DNA from: Patiria pectinifera
Taxonomy: Eukaryota; Echinodermata; Asteroidea; Valvatida; Asterinidae
NCBI GenBank assembly: GCA_029964075.1
Contig: CM057146.1
Coordinates: forward strand, 11,799,501-11,863,500
Direction of reading: 5' to 3'
Length of the DNA: 64,000 bases
A program made the position numbers and the translations under genes. Each line of letters opens with the position of its first letter. The stretch's first letter is position 1. This document shows positions 1-9,555 of this stretch, in pieces. The notes beneath the pieces are model-generated. The model ran no database searches. It was not told the DNA's origin and saw only the letters and a list, made by a program, of their open reading frames with translations.

Positions 1-377
1 ATACATGATTGATACTGATTGTGGGGCGGGAACCAGCCTAACCTGCGAGAACAGAATTATTGTCTGGCAGCCAATAATTTAAATTATAAAAGTAAATAAT
101 TCAATAACTAAACATGGGTCGATTTTTTTTTGGTCGATGTCTCATTCAAAAGTGAAAAAAACTTTTGTATTGATAGAAAAAAAGCATTTAGAAGAGTGAT
201 GATGATCTGTTTTTTGGGATGAAACTCGAAAATAGCATAGACAACACAACTTTAATTTCAGTTACTCATCAAACCAATTCCCATCTCCAACAGACCACGT
301 TCTCAGCCGATATACCAACTCGATGTGGGAAGAGAGTTGGCTGCAAATGAAATTTATTTTTGTGCATGGATTTCTAG

Positions 378-531
378 ATACGATGCTGTACTTGGAGCAG
401 GAGATTCATGGGAGGAGCTGTGCCTCCGTGGGGTGCTACACGGCGGGGATAATGACTCCACAGGTGCCATCGCATGCTGCTGGTGGGGCGCTATGTACGG
501 TATGGAGGGGGTCCCTGAAAAACACTACAAG
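378..531 (+). CDS. ADPRH: ADP-ribosylarginine hydrolase (ARH1/ADPRH), penultimate exon, partial gene
   Basis: This exon encodes the C-terminal catalytic segment of an ADP-ribosylhydrolase, the enzyme that removes ADP-ribose from arginine side chains. Seen: acceptor TTTCTAG just before 378 and donor GTGAGA after 531; the first base completes an Ala codon split over the junction. The peptide reads [14 protein letters not shown], then the HGGDNDST motif, then CCWWGAMYG. Family knowledge: GGDxDS(T) supplies metal-binding aspartates and a hydroxyl residue in catalytic ARH enzymes. All are present, so this looks like an active ARH1-type enzyme rather than an inactive ADPRHL1-type homologue. Earlier exons are off the left edge. 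The exon joins in phase 0 to the terminal exon at 2110. Choice between ARH1 and a close paralogue is not settled by this fragment. Confidence 0.88.
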
Positions 532-2109
532 GTGAGAGCGGGTACAGTTTATAGGCTATTCAACACAATTGGCAATTGTGTTACATTGTACTAGGGCCGC
601 AAGTTAACAACTATTTTTTTTATTAATTAATTGTTCCCTTTTCGATTTTGATTAATCGAACGGCAGTTTTTTTTTTCGGAAAATGAGGGTATGAGAAAAA
701 AGCGACGATTGAAAAAGGATATCGCTTATATCTTGATTTTTTTAACTTAGGCGATTCTGATTTTTTTGGGGGCAAACATCATACTTGTGGCGATATTTTG
801 TTTCCATATTGTCCAGTGCTTTCAGATTGTTGGTTTTAAGACGTTATTGGCCGTTCTCTTACGCCTTCTGAAAGGAAACCTTTATTTTCACAAAGTGGTT
901 TTTGATTAATTGAATAGACAAAATGTAACCGAATAATCAACACTTTGAACAATTAATCGAGTATTAAAGGTATAGCCTAGTCCATCATTTGTAATGTGTG
1001 AATTTTGTTCGTTTGAAGCAACAAAAGTGTTCCAGATCTAAAGAAGGGTGCTGAACAACTAACCTGATGAAGTTTCAGCTCAGCTTCAGCTGTATATTTC
1101 GAGAACAAAAATATTCTACGATCTCGATTTCAAATCAAAAGTTGCCGAATCATGTTTTGAATTGGGCCTGAATTCAGCGCCGGAGACACGTTCTCATTAG
1201 CCGATTGCAACTACGCGATGTCGCGCACTGATCCGACGAATAATAGCAACTGCGCGCGCGTGTGTGTCGTGCCAATGCTTGCGCGCTTCGCCGAATAACA
1301 AAACGATCTACTAATTTGAATTTCCTACGGTGCTTCTTAAGAAGCACCGTTGGAAAGGCCTTCTTTTGTTGATTTCTTCAAAATGATAGCTTGCCAGAAA
1401 GAATAATTTCACAGGGAGTTTAGTCCCCTTACTATCTTTCAAACAAGTATGTTTTTCAACAATAATTACGCCAGTTACTTTTTTGATAGCTGCAAATGAT
1501 GGACTCTGGCTTTAAACTGAATAATACTTGCAGCCCTGTTATTAGTCCTTGATGAATGCATAGAAACTACAGAGTACTGGGGTAGTTTTTGGGTGGTATA
1601 AGGAGCAACAGATGGGTTGCTTTTTGGGCAGTGTAGGGACATATCTGGGTTTTTTTGTTAGCAGAGGCTGATTTTGACCACAAAATACCCCACAGTTCAA
1701 AAGCTCACCGCTCACAGTTCAAAATTTGACTGAGCACAACTGTTTTTTTTAATATCAAATCATTCAAATGAATCTTATTCTGGAACTTATGTTTTGCAAC
1801 TTGCGATATTGCGTCCGAAACCAGCAGACTTCGTAAGGCATCTATAATGACCCGTAAGTTCCAGAATAAGATGCATTTCATATTTCATCTCATGCTGCTG
1901 GATGACTGAGAACATACATCATTACAACTTTTTTTTTTTTTTTTTTTTTGACAAACATGGCAAATAGTCAGAAAATAGGAAATTTCAGCATACAATTTCA
2001 TCCTTGGGAGTTGGTTTTTTGTGGCATTTATTATTTTTTTCTTTGTTGATTTGTATTCTCATTTTCTTGAACTAAAATTTCTCATTTAATGTTTTGTTTT
2101 GCTGCCAAG
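532..2109 (+). other. ADPRH last intron
   Basis: GT-AG intron. Apart from the inverted-repeat element at 964-1515 it holds only AT-rich DNA with T and A homopolymers; a 20-nt T run lies near 1930. I see no exon or RNA gene in it. Confidence 0.6.
964..1515 (-). mobile_element. Non-autonomous TTAA-type inverted-repeat element, family 1 (copy 1)
   Basis: The ends are inverted copies of TTAAAGGTATAGCC then TAGTCCATCATTTG (left), with CAAATGATGGACT then CTTTAAA on the right. The body matches 38450-39002 in the opposite orientation across essentially its full length, including GCTTCTTAAGAAGCACCG-like and GCGCGC-rich segments. TTAA at both edges suggests a Kolobok or piggyBac-like target site; that assignment is inference. 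No coding capacity. Confidence 0.8.
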
Positions 2110-2178
2110 GAATTGGAGTACCGTTCCAGACTGGAAGAGCTTGGGGAGAAACTCTACAACCTCAGCCACCCACAGTAA
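2110..2178 (+). CDS. ADPRH: ADP-ribosylarginine hydrolase (ARH1/ADPRH), terminal exon
   Basis: The last 22 codons and TAA stop of the same ADPRH gene. Seen: acceptor TGCCAAG before 2110, then the peptide ELEYRSRLEELGEKLYNLSH, two further residues and the stop. It matches the C-terminal helix of vertebrate ARH1, where the equivalent stretch begins LEYRNRLEE. Phase 0 with the exon ending at 531. The intron between them is 1578 nt and contains a transposon copy. No convincing AATAAA lies close downstream; the nearest clear one (about 3280) is beyond two repeat elements. Confidence 0.85.
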   Translation, partial: ELEYRSRLEELGEKLYNLSHPQ

Positions 2179-2381
2179 CCAAAATGTTCCCTACTTAAAT
2201 AGCTTGAGGGATATTTTATATACACGTATGCATACAATTGGAATTTTCAGTTTTACAGGCCTTTTAATTCATATTAGTGTTAAGTTGCTTGTAAAATGCC
2301 GAATTTTGCCAATTTTCTTATTTTCATTTGAATACAGTCTGAAATTTTGGGCTGAGACCATGTGTATTGGTAGTCTACTTA

Positions 2382-2682
2382 ATGCGACTATCAAATGTCA
2401 TTCCCCCGCTACCCAAGGTCTGATGTCGGGATTTGGTCATGTTTTTCATGCCCCAGGGTGGGGATTTTGGTCACTCAAATTACATCGTTAACATTGGCGT
2501 ACTAATGGAAAGGCAATCACTAGTGCGCCCCACGTATGTAAGTCGGGGCATGGTCGGGGATTGTCACTTAAATTTTGCCCGGGAGGGGTGGGGATTTTGT
2601 CACTTAAAAAGTGACAATCCCCACGTCTTGGATGTGGCAGCCCAGGAGGGGAGGGGTGGGGGAAACAATTGATAGGCACATA
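2382..2682 (+). mobile_element. ~300-bp inverted-repeat MITE, GATAGGYGCAT family (copy 1)
   Basis: Near-identical to 34856-35157. The left end has CTATCAAATG followed by pyrimidine-rich DNA; the right end has GGTGGGGGAAACAATTGATAGG. The interior repeats the phrase GGTGGGGATTTTGGTCACT and contains a short AAAAAGTGACAATC hairpin arm. Its right end abuts a second repeat module at 2700. Confidence 0.75.
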
Positions 2683-2699
2683 ATACACCCTTGCAAATT

Positions 2700-3225
2700 A
2701 TATGTGAGCTGATTCGTTGATTAATTATGCTAAAAAAACTGCGTCTTGACCTTGACATTCTGACCATTCAGCGGGCATTATATATCGGGTCTCGTCATGG
2801 ATATCTATAAATAAAACCTAGACGCGACATCTACCGATATTATTCTTTTTTACGCTGTGATTTCAGCAAAAAGGTCTGCGGTCATGCACTCTGTAACGAT
2901 GTGCTACACGATACGCCAAGCAAAAATAGAGCCGGCCAATCACGGTCGTGTGTAGATTTTGTAGATCTGTGCGCGCCCGGCTGTTGTTGTTTTTCAGAAA
3001 CACTCGACCAATCACAATCTTAATCCAGATTTGGGAATGAAATGACGTCCCGATTAAGTTAAGTCAACTCCGATTGGCCCGGGCTCAGGGTCGCAAAAAT
3101 GTGCATTCTTAGATATAGGACCAGAGATAGTGCTCTGTGGAAAACGGATGATACTCAGACGAGTGTATTGAGGGGTCTTGACCTTTTTGTGACTTAGTGA
3201 AATATCTGTGCACCTGTACTGAGTA
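2700..3225 (+). repeat. Dispersed promoter-like module (copy 1)
   Basis: Alignable over most of its length with 28866-29262 (same strand), starting ATATGTGAGC.GATTCG.TGATTAATTA and ending TGATACTCAGAC. It contains CCAATCA twice, its reverse complement GATTGG, a CRE-like ATGACGTCC and a TATA-like GATATAGGA. No terminal inverted repeats are obvious, so it may be an LTR, a SINE-like unit or a copied promoter. Confidence 0.6.
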
Positions 3226-3456
3226 CTACATTTACCAAATTAGTGAGAGTAGTGTTGCAATATAATTATGTATGTTTTCAATAAAAGATTGAATTATGTG
3301 CAATTTATTAATTGAAATGTATTCTGTGTGAACTCATAAAAATAGAGACAGTTTTAAATACATTAATGATTAAAAATATTCTAGCATTTATTTTGTATAA
3401 AAATGCTGTACAGTTTAAAAATTGGAATTAATTAAAACGATTGCATATATGGTACA

Positions 3457-3698
3457 TTTATCTTCAAGCAAACTTGATTCCTCGATCCTGATTGGTCGAT
3501 CCATGGCAACAAGCCGTGCTACATATAACCATACCGCACGGCCACGGTCCATACCGCACTCCGCGTATTGCGCTATTCTAAGCCTACGTGACGCGATTAG
3601 TGCTGCACAATTCACTGTGAATTCAAAAGTTGCGCGTAGGTTACACAGCTGCATGCGTGTTCCAACTTTACTGTGCGTCAAGTTTGCTTGAAGATAAA
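3457..3698 (+). mobile_element. MITE with TTTATCTTCAAGCAAACTTGA inverted ends (copy 1)
   Basis: TATCTTCAAGCAAACTTGA at 3460 is mirrored by TCAAGTTTGCTTGAAGATA ending at 3696. The interior contains CTGATTGGTCGATCCATGG and is repeated at 4220-4400 and 4673-4735. It is the first half of a composite unit present twice in tandem (3457-4217 and 4218-4883). Confidence 0.85.
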
Positions 3699-3701
3699 TT
3701 C

Positions 3702-4214
3702 GTTATCACGCTCGCGCTCGTGGAACACGGAAAATGTAGTGCGTCTGTGTCCCACATACCCATAGATATAGAATAAAAAGACTAGATCGGCAGCGCGTCC
3801 ACACGCGCCCATTCACTGTGCGATAAATCTCCGCCATTTTTGTTGTCCCTCGTAGACGCGCAACAAATTAACGTAAAGTAATGGAGCTAAATGTATCTTT
3901 CCTCCAGCACGTGACCAAGCTCAACGCGCGCGAAGCCAGAAATGCGCACCGAGTATTTACGCGATGCGCCCACGCGTTAGCAATAATGGTGCACTGTGCG
4001 CGTGAACGGCGTTGCGTTCGTCACGTTTTGCGCGCATTATTTGTATCTTTCCTCCAGCACGTGACCCTCCATGCAAGTCCGTGCGTCTGGACGCGCTGCC
4101 GATCTAGCCTTTTTATTCTATATCTATGCACATACCACTCGGCCTTCGGCCTCGTGGCATGTGGGACACAGACGCACTACATTATTCCGTGTTCCACTCG
4201 CGCTCGCAAGATAA
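3702..4214 (+). mobile_element. Foldback element, copy 1, split by a nested insertion
   Basis: The left arm (GCTCGCGCTCGTGGAACACG ... GTCTGTGTCCCACATACC) and the right arm (its reverse complement, ending CACTCGCGCTCGCAAGATAAC) form a long hairpin. The uninterrupted version is at 4738-4876. The nested element at 3761-4128 splits the hairpin near its apex. Confidence 0.82.
3761..4128 (+). mobile_element. 368-bp hAT-like MITE with perfect 8-bp target-site duplication
   Basis: Starts CATAGATATAGAATAAAAAG and ends with its inverse CTTTTTATTCTATATCTATG. The inverted ends extend through GATCGGCAGCGCGTCC apart from one mismatch. It is flanked on both sides by CACATACC (3753-3760 and 4129-4136), and the empty site is readable in the second foldback copy near 4790. 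An internal direct repeat, TGTATCTTTCCTCCAGCACG, occurs at 3892 and 4041. 8-bp duplications are typical of hAT (also P and Merlin) elements; the superfamily is inferred. Confidence 0.85.
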
Positions 4215-4219
4215 CTAAT

Positions 4220-4735
4220 ATTATCTTCAAGCAAACTTGAATCCTCAATCCTGATTGGTCGATCCATGGCAACAAGCCGTGCTACATATAACCATACCGC
4301 ACGGCCACGGTCCATACCGCACTCTGCGTATTGCGCTATTCTAAGCCTACGTGACGCGATTAGTGCTGCACAATTCACTGTGAATTCAAGAGTTGCGCGT
4401 TTGCGTCACGCATCCAAAGAGGATCGTCACACACGTTTCCCAGCTCGCTTTTACTTTCTCCTGTTTTCACTTTTCAGCATCTACAGTTGTCATTGATACT
4501 GATGAAAATGCGGATACGTTGCCGAATTTGAGAATGTTATTAACTTGTCAAATTAAAATGTTGACAATATTTCAATCTTTGGTGTACTGTCTGTTAATAT
4601 TCTAGTGCTCACCAGTATATGAAATCACAAATACTCGTACTACTACTAGTTCTAGTGGTGTCCTTCAGCAGGGCGTAGGTTACACAGCATGCGTGTTCCA
4701 ACTTTACTGTGCGTCAAGTTTGCTTGAAGATAAAT
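4220..4735 (+). mobile_element. MITE with TTATCTTCAAGC ends (copy 2), interrupted
   Basis: Same element as 3457-3698. Homology stops after TTGCGCGT (about 4400) and resumes at GCGTAGGTTACACAG (about 4671). About 270 bp of unrelated DNA, including CTACTACTAGTTCTAG near its right end, lies between. A 4-bp GCGT occurs at both junctions, so the insert may be a further transposition. Confidence 0.75.
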
Positions 4736-4737
4736 TC

Positions 4738-4876
4738 GTTATCGCGCTCGCGCTCGTGGAACACGGAAAATGTAGTGCGTCTGTGTCCCACATACCACTC
4801 GGCCTTCGGCCTCGTGGTATGTGGGACACAGACGCACTACATTATTCCGTGTTCCACTCGCGCTCGCAAGATAACT
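4738..4876 (+). mobile_element. Foldback hairpin element (copy 2), uninterrupted
   Basis: Two ~60-nt arms are reverse complements with few mismatches: GCTCGCGCTCGTGGAACACG onward, and CGTGTTCCACTCGCGCTCGC at the far end. The apex is CACTCGGCCTTCGGCCTCGTG. Followed by ACTAATA, as after copy 1. Confidence 0.85.
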
Positions 4877-4883
4877 AATAGTA

Positions 4884-5281
4884 TTAAAAGGGAACTTTGT
4901 ACATGTAAAACATTAATTTTTGTATAGTTATGTACATGTACATGTAATTCAGGTATTTTATACTTTACTAATAAAGACAGTATATTTAGAAAGAAGTTTG
5001 AAATCGTCCACAGTGATGACATTAAGCCACACTATTATGTGACAGTGTGTCTTGTACATGTATGTTATGTCTACAAATAATAAGTACATATTTTATAGAT
5101 TTGGTAAATGGATCAAATACAAGATTGAAGGCACTTTACTCTTTTTAAGCATGTTTGAATAAGTAAGCATGGATACTGCAAAGAATAGGTAATATTGACC
5201 AAAGTGCTTGCATTTTATTTTGAGGAAAGACTAATTATGTACATAATGATGGAAATGGTAGGTTTCCTTATTAGACTAGCC
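4884..5281. other. AT-rich intergenic DNA
   Basis: No gene or paired repeat recognised; contains several TACATGT words. Confidence 0.5.
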
Positions 5282-5762
5282 AGAATTTGAAGGTAATTTA
5301 CAAAGTATATGTACAACTTTTGTAATTTTTAGAAATTGATGGACTTGGGGGTAGTATGTTACACTGGCCTGCTGGAAAAAAGCAAGAAAAAAATGCTGTT
5401 CTTGTATTCTGGTTCCCTGACCCTACTTCAGATGAAACAGAGCAATTTATAGATGTTGGGGGAATTGTCAGGTTAAGGAACCAGACTAGCTGGTTTTCAC
5501 CCATTCATGGATGTGTAACCGATTGCAAACAAAATGTGGACTAGCTAAATTTGGTAAATTGGGGGCAGTATTTGAAAAAGTCGGTTTTTTTCCCCCCAAT
5601 GATGGTCAACCGACCATTGGAAAATGAAATTTCTATTTTTCTTGAAAATGACAGCACACCAGGGAACCATGATTTCACAAGATGCTTGAGACTATTATTC
5701 ACTTACAGTCAATGGTATTTCATAATAATTTGACCCTGCTTGAGCTTTATAAATCCATCTTT
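5282..5762 (+). mobile_element. TTAA-type MITE, family 2 (degenerate copy)
   Basis: The interior is alignable with 16343-16873: CTGGTTCCCTGACC ... GAGCAATTTATAGATGT ... GGAACCAGACTAGCTGG, an internal hairpin of CTGGTTCC against GGAACCAG. It also has a GATGGTCAACCGACCATTGG palindromic block and CTTGAAAATGACAGCACACC. The termini are eroded. Confidence 0.7.
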
Positions 5763-6717
5763 TCTTGAAAAAAATATAAGCCCAGTGTATTCCTGCAAGC
5801 AAGTCAGTTGAAGCTGAAATTGTTAGAGAATGATCGAGAGAAATCAGTCCCAAGCCCTGGACTGCGAATTACAATTAATGAGCCAAATATGGAAGTTCAG
5901 TTTTGCACGTCTGATATGCAGACTTTAAAACGACACTGCAGCATTAGAATTTGAATTCCAAGAATAAATGCAATGCTGCCGTGACTCAGTACATGCCTTA
6001 AACCTAAGCTCATGTGTCTTTGTGCCTTTTGTAAACATATCTTATACTTGCCAACTTTTGTAAGGGCTTGCCCCAAAGTACATGTGTGTGATACACCATC
6101 ATTGTTACAATGCTTCAAACGATTCGGCAAAAACGAGTACACGTATTAAACTTCACTCATATAGGGCATCCTAGGGTTGCTGAAGTTACTCTTTTTTGTT
6201 ACTCTGCAGCATGGCATCCCATTGCTTCTTCATGCGTTGCCTCAGCACATTGTCCTCGTTCCATTTACCTGGTTAGGACACAAAGAAAATTGATATTAAA
6301 AACCCAAAATTATGAGTACGTACATGTAGTTGCCCTTGCGTGATTCGTAAATGGCGACAAATATTTTGTGAAATCAATTAAGTCTGGTAAGCTAGTTAAT
6401 GTCTCAATTTTTAAAGACAAATGCGTAAAACTAAGGTCTATCGTGTATAGTATGTGCATATATTTCTTTGCTGCATCATCCCCTTTGAAAACTGTACACA
6501 TGCGAGCCCATTTCTTTGGAAAATGGACGCATACTTTTGGGTTGTACTTCGCTATACAGGCAAATGGATTTGAATGTACCATCAATTTCAAAGAAGTGCT
6601 CCATTGCTGTGAAAAGCTTAGGTAGCCTTGAAGAGACCTATGCGATCTTTTGTTTACTAAAACTATGTTGTGACACTTTGAAAGAAAGCAAGTGACGTGT
6701 CGCACTTCCTTGACACA
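5763..6717. other. Intergenic DNA, 3' flank of the 6718-7686 gene
   Basis: No supported gene. Part of it should be the 3' UTR of the minus-strand gene ending at 6718, but no clear polyadenylation signal was found on that strand. Confidence 0.45.
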
Positions 6718-7686
6718 CTACTCACTGTCTTGATTTCTCTGCACCCCAAATTTCGGTGGATAAGTCTCTGTTGACTTGGCAGGAATATCCTCAGTGTAGG
6801 AACTCGTATTCAAGCTCTTGATGTGGCTGTGCGACACACCGTTGAAAATGTCCTGTCTCAGCGCATTGCCCAACGCATCGTACAGAGGCTCCGATTTGAG
6901 TTCAATATGGACTGGGGAGCTCGGACCAGCGGTGCGGCGGCGCTGCGGCAACTTTGCCTCCATCGATTTACGGAAATCGTCTTTGTCCTCGAGGAGTTGA
7001 TCGCACAAGCTGTCCCCGTAAATGTGCCTTATGTTAGGGGGTATGTAGTATATCCCGCCAGGTCCTTTACTGGGGGATTTCACAGGAGGGAGGCCGGCAC
7101 CGGACCTGGTCTTTTGTATTCCGTTAACTGTTGCATAACTCTTTCCTTTGTACGAAAACGAGCCGCCTTTGCCCAGCACTGTGCCGGCTTGCTGGAAGTT
7201 GGAGTTTGTCGCCGGACGACGATATCTGTCGTAGTTGTAGTCCATCTTCTGATCCAAGCCAAGCCTGTTGAACTGCTCCCCGAGGGCTATGTCGCGAGGG
7301 TTGTGCTTGATGTCATTCTGGTAAGGGCTGTACTCTCTCTTAGGGGTGAATGTGAGAACGCCTTCGGGAATCTGGCCCTTGATGGTGGTCTCGTCGGGAC
7401 TGAAGTGGACAGCGTTCAGCTGGGTTTCCTCGAGGTTCCCTTTTGCGTGCCTGGCTTTGTGGATCTGCCTGCGTAACTCCTCCTCTTCGGCTTTTATGAT
7501 GCTCTGGGCATTGGGATCCCTGTAAGGGGCTAGTTTGTCCGGCTTGGCGGGTTTGGGAACCGGTTTGGCCCTCTCGGCCTCGGCCAGAGCCTTCTTGTCT
7601 TTGATCTCCACGACTGTGCCAAACAGGCTGCGAGGGGCGACTGCCTTGGTGCGCTTTGCTCTCAGATCCACCACTGCTGCAGCCAT
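6718..7686 (-). CDS. Uncharacterised 322-aa basic, proline-rich protein (single exon)
   Basis: Not recognised with confidence. Seen: an uninterrupted reading frame from ATG (complement of 7684-7686, context CAACATGG with A at -3 and G at +4) to TAG. The N-terminus is Lys/Ala/Pro-rich, including KPVPKPAKPDKLAPYRDPNA. A charged segment follows at about residues 66-86 (KAEEEELRRQIHKARHAKGN). The mid-region has Tyr/Pro/Gly motifs (KREYSPYQNDI, GGIYYIPPNIRHIYGDSLCD), and the C-terminus is Ser/Thr-rich. No signal peptide, membrane segment or catalytic motif. The low-complexity, Tyr/Pro-containing, conserved-looking composition resembles axonemal or ciliary proteins; that is a guess. Just upstream of the ATG on this strand is CTATTTTAG, a plausible acceptor for a 5' UTR intron. 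Strong codon bias and length argue that it is real. Confidence 0.8.
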   Translation of the reverse strand: MAAAVVDLRAKRTKAVAPRSLFGTVVEIKDKKALAEAERAKPVPKPAKPDKLAPYRDPNAQSIIKAEEEELRRQIHKARHAKGNLEETQLNAVHFSPDETTIKGQIPEGVLTFTPKREYSPYQNDIKHNPRDIALGEQFNRLGLDQKMDYNYDRYRRPATNSNFQQAGTVLGKGGSFSYKGKSYATVNGIQKTRSGAGLPPVKSPSKGPGGIYYIPPNIRHIYGDSLCDQLLEDKDDFRKSMEAKLPQRRRTAGPSSPVHIELKSEPLYDALGNALRQDIFNGVSHSHIKSLNTSSYTEDIPAKSTETYPPKFGVQRNQDSE

Positions 7687-7839
7687 GTTGAATTCAATGT
7701 TGTTCTTTCTTTCTTCTAAAATAGATAAAAAAACAGAAAATAAGAAGATGACAACCCAATGATAAAACTCAGGGCTGGGTAACTCCAGCTACAATGCTAC
7801 ACTGGATAAACACATTAATGAAAATTGTGTCCTACTTCT

Positions 7840-7886
7840 AGAATTAGAAGGCACCTTTCCATATTGGAAAGGTGCCTTTTAATTCT
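7840..7886. other. Near-perfect 21-bp stem-loop
   Basis: Arm TAGAAGGCACCTTTCC (end of a 21-nt arm at 7840-7860), loop ATATT, arm GGAAAGGTGCCTTTTA (start of 7866-7886). All 21 positions pair, one as G-U on one strand. It lies about 150 nt upstream of the minus-strand gene's start codon. It could be a tiny foldback remnant or a structured 5' UTR element; the loop is short for a miRNA precursor. Confidence 0.6.
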
Positions 7887-8346
7887 AAACCTAAGTAACT
7901 GTGTCCCAAGTCACCTTTTTTACCCTACATATCTTGCTTGGTGATGGTCACTCATGCTAGTCACAAACAAAAAACAAACAAACAAAAAATGGGATTGGAA
8001 ACTTTCTGATGTTTTAATTTTATCACACATAATCGATTGTAAATATGAATAAAGAAATTATTGATTTCTTAGTGAAACAACTTAAATTATCAAATGACCC
8101 AAAAAGCAAACCCAAATGGCCAAATGTTACTGAAATTCCCCACCAGTCATGCCAGTCAATATTTTCACCTAACGTTGTTATAAAATATTAAAACTTAATT
8201 TAACTTAGTAGAAGCATGGGGATGCTGGTCAATCGGACTTTTAAATGTTGGGTGCGACTGAAAAAGCAGCTGAGCTGGTAAAACTAAAACTAAAGTAAAG
8301 TAAACGATACAAACAAGTTAGCACTGCCAGTGCCACTGATATGGAA
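7887..8346. other. Intergenic AT-rich DNA
   Basis: No gene or paired repeat recognised. Confidence 0.4.
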
Positions 8347-8350
8347 ACAG

Positions 8351-8516
8351 GTCAACTCGTACGCGAACCAACTCGTACGCGAGTCAACTCGTACGCGGAT
8401 TGGTCAACTCGTACGCAAGACAACTCGTACGCGAGCCAACTCGTACGCGTGCCAACTCGTACGCGAGCCAACTCGTACGCGAACCAACTCGTACGCGAAC
8501 CAACTCGTACGCGGGC
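8351..8516 (+). repeat. 16-bp tandem array, left arm
   Basis: About ten units of CAACTCGTACGCGARC, each holding the palindrome CGTACG; one unit is followed by a small TTGG insertion. Confidence 0.9.
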
Positions 8517-9401
8517 CGTTTTAGGAGTGGTTTCGAGGATTGGGTTGGCATGGTTGGGAAGAATTTGGGAATAGTGTGACGTGTAGTCCGTAGTTCAATG
8601 TGTGACCGTTGTGTGTGATCATTAATTCCTTCCTCCATGGTGTGATTGGGAGTGAACCCGTGAATGATGATAATAAAGTAACTGATTTTTGTAGTTAGAC
8701 GAGTGTTGTATCGTTTTGTGCATACCTGTAGCCTTGTCACGTCAAATTTAATTCCATGTATTAATGCAACGATGTACCAGTTGCATTTTTCGTGTTTTTT
8801 TAATCAATGTACCTGTCAGTCAATTAATTGTCACCATTGTCAAACTGACCCAATTGCAACGCTCTGGACTACCATGGATCTGTTCTCGCGGTTCGGTGTC
8901 CTAAAAGAACCGGCGGGTTTAGAAGATCAAAAGAGATCGATCAGACTTGTCAACTGCCTGTCACTCAACTTTCATTGTAATTTGGAGACATAATAATTAG
9001 GACTAAAAAATTATCGGACCCAAGCAAAAAATTAATTTTCTGACCCAAGAAAATCGCATTTGACCCAAGAAACCTCGCATTTCCGGTGAAATTATATAAA
9101 ATTCTGATTTTAACAAAAAATAAAATGTTTATACAATAGACCTCGCAAATATCGGTGTTTTCTTGTCATTTTACTTGTCTAACCAACCAGCAATTGTACC
9201 GCGGCATACACAGGTTACAGCGATTCAATCATGCATTCTTTATACAGTGCACGATGCGGCGGGAACCAATCATACTGGTTATCGCGAAGACAACATTTAA
9301 TTTGAAAATCTCAACCTTTCAGAAAAGGTAAAATTATGCCGACCTACCGTACCGAACCTAATTTCATCTGTCCGTGTGAGCTAAACCAATCGTCTAAACT
9401 C

Positions 9402-9552
9402 ACGCGTACGAGTTGGTCCGCGTACGAGTTGGTCCGCGTACGAATCGGTCCGCGGACGAGTCGGTCCGCGTACGAGTCGGTTCGCGTACGAATTGACCCG
9501 CGTATCGCGTACGAGTTGGTCGCGTACGAGTTGGTTCGCGTACGAGTTGACC
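9402..9552 (-). repeat. 16-bp tandem array, right arm (inverted)
   Basis: About nine units of GGTCCGCGTACGAGTT, the reverse complement of the left-arm unit, more diverged (AATCGG, GAGTCGG variants). Confidence 0.9.
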
Positions 9553-9555
9553 TGT

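Larger units (their letters stand above)
8347..9555. mobile_element. Foldback transposon with inverted 16-bp CGTACG repeat arrays
   Basis: The outer ends ACAGGTCAACTCGTACGCG (8347) and CGCGTACGAGTTGACCTGT (ending 9555) are exact inverses. Inside them are arrays of CAACTCGTACGCGARC: about 10 units on the left (8351-8516) and about 9 inverted units on the right (9402-9552). Roughly 880 bp of unique DNA separates the arms. Long terminal inverted repeats built from short tandem repeats are the hallmark of Drosophila FB and sea-urchin TU foldback elements. No transposase frame seen; the reading frames across the arrays are simple repeats. Confidence 0.82.

Noticed and set aside
1..377. Looked for the preceding ADPRH exon
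   Set aside because: No sequence resembling the SGWGGSSGHDAP region of ARH1 was found; the exon must lie left of the window.
6823..7476. 217-codon plus-strand frame opposite the 6718-7686 gene
   Set aside because: It is an antisense shadow of the GC-rich minus-strand coding sequence, with no recognisable motif.
8351..8516. 16-bp CGTACG array considered as CRISPR or as a coding repeat
   Set aside because: No spacers, and an inverted partner array exists at 9402. The reading frames across it encode only the simple repeat.
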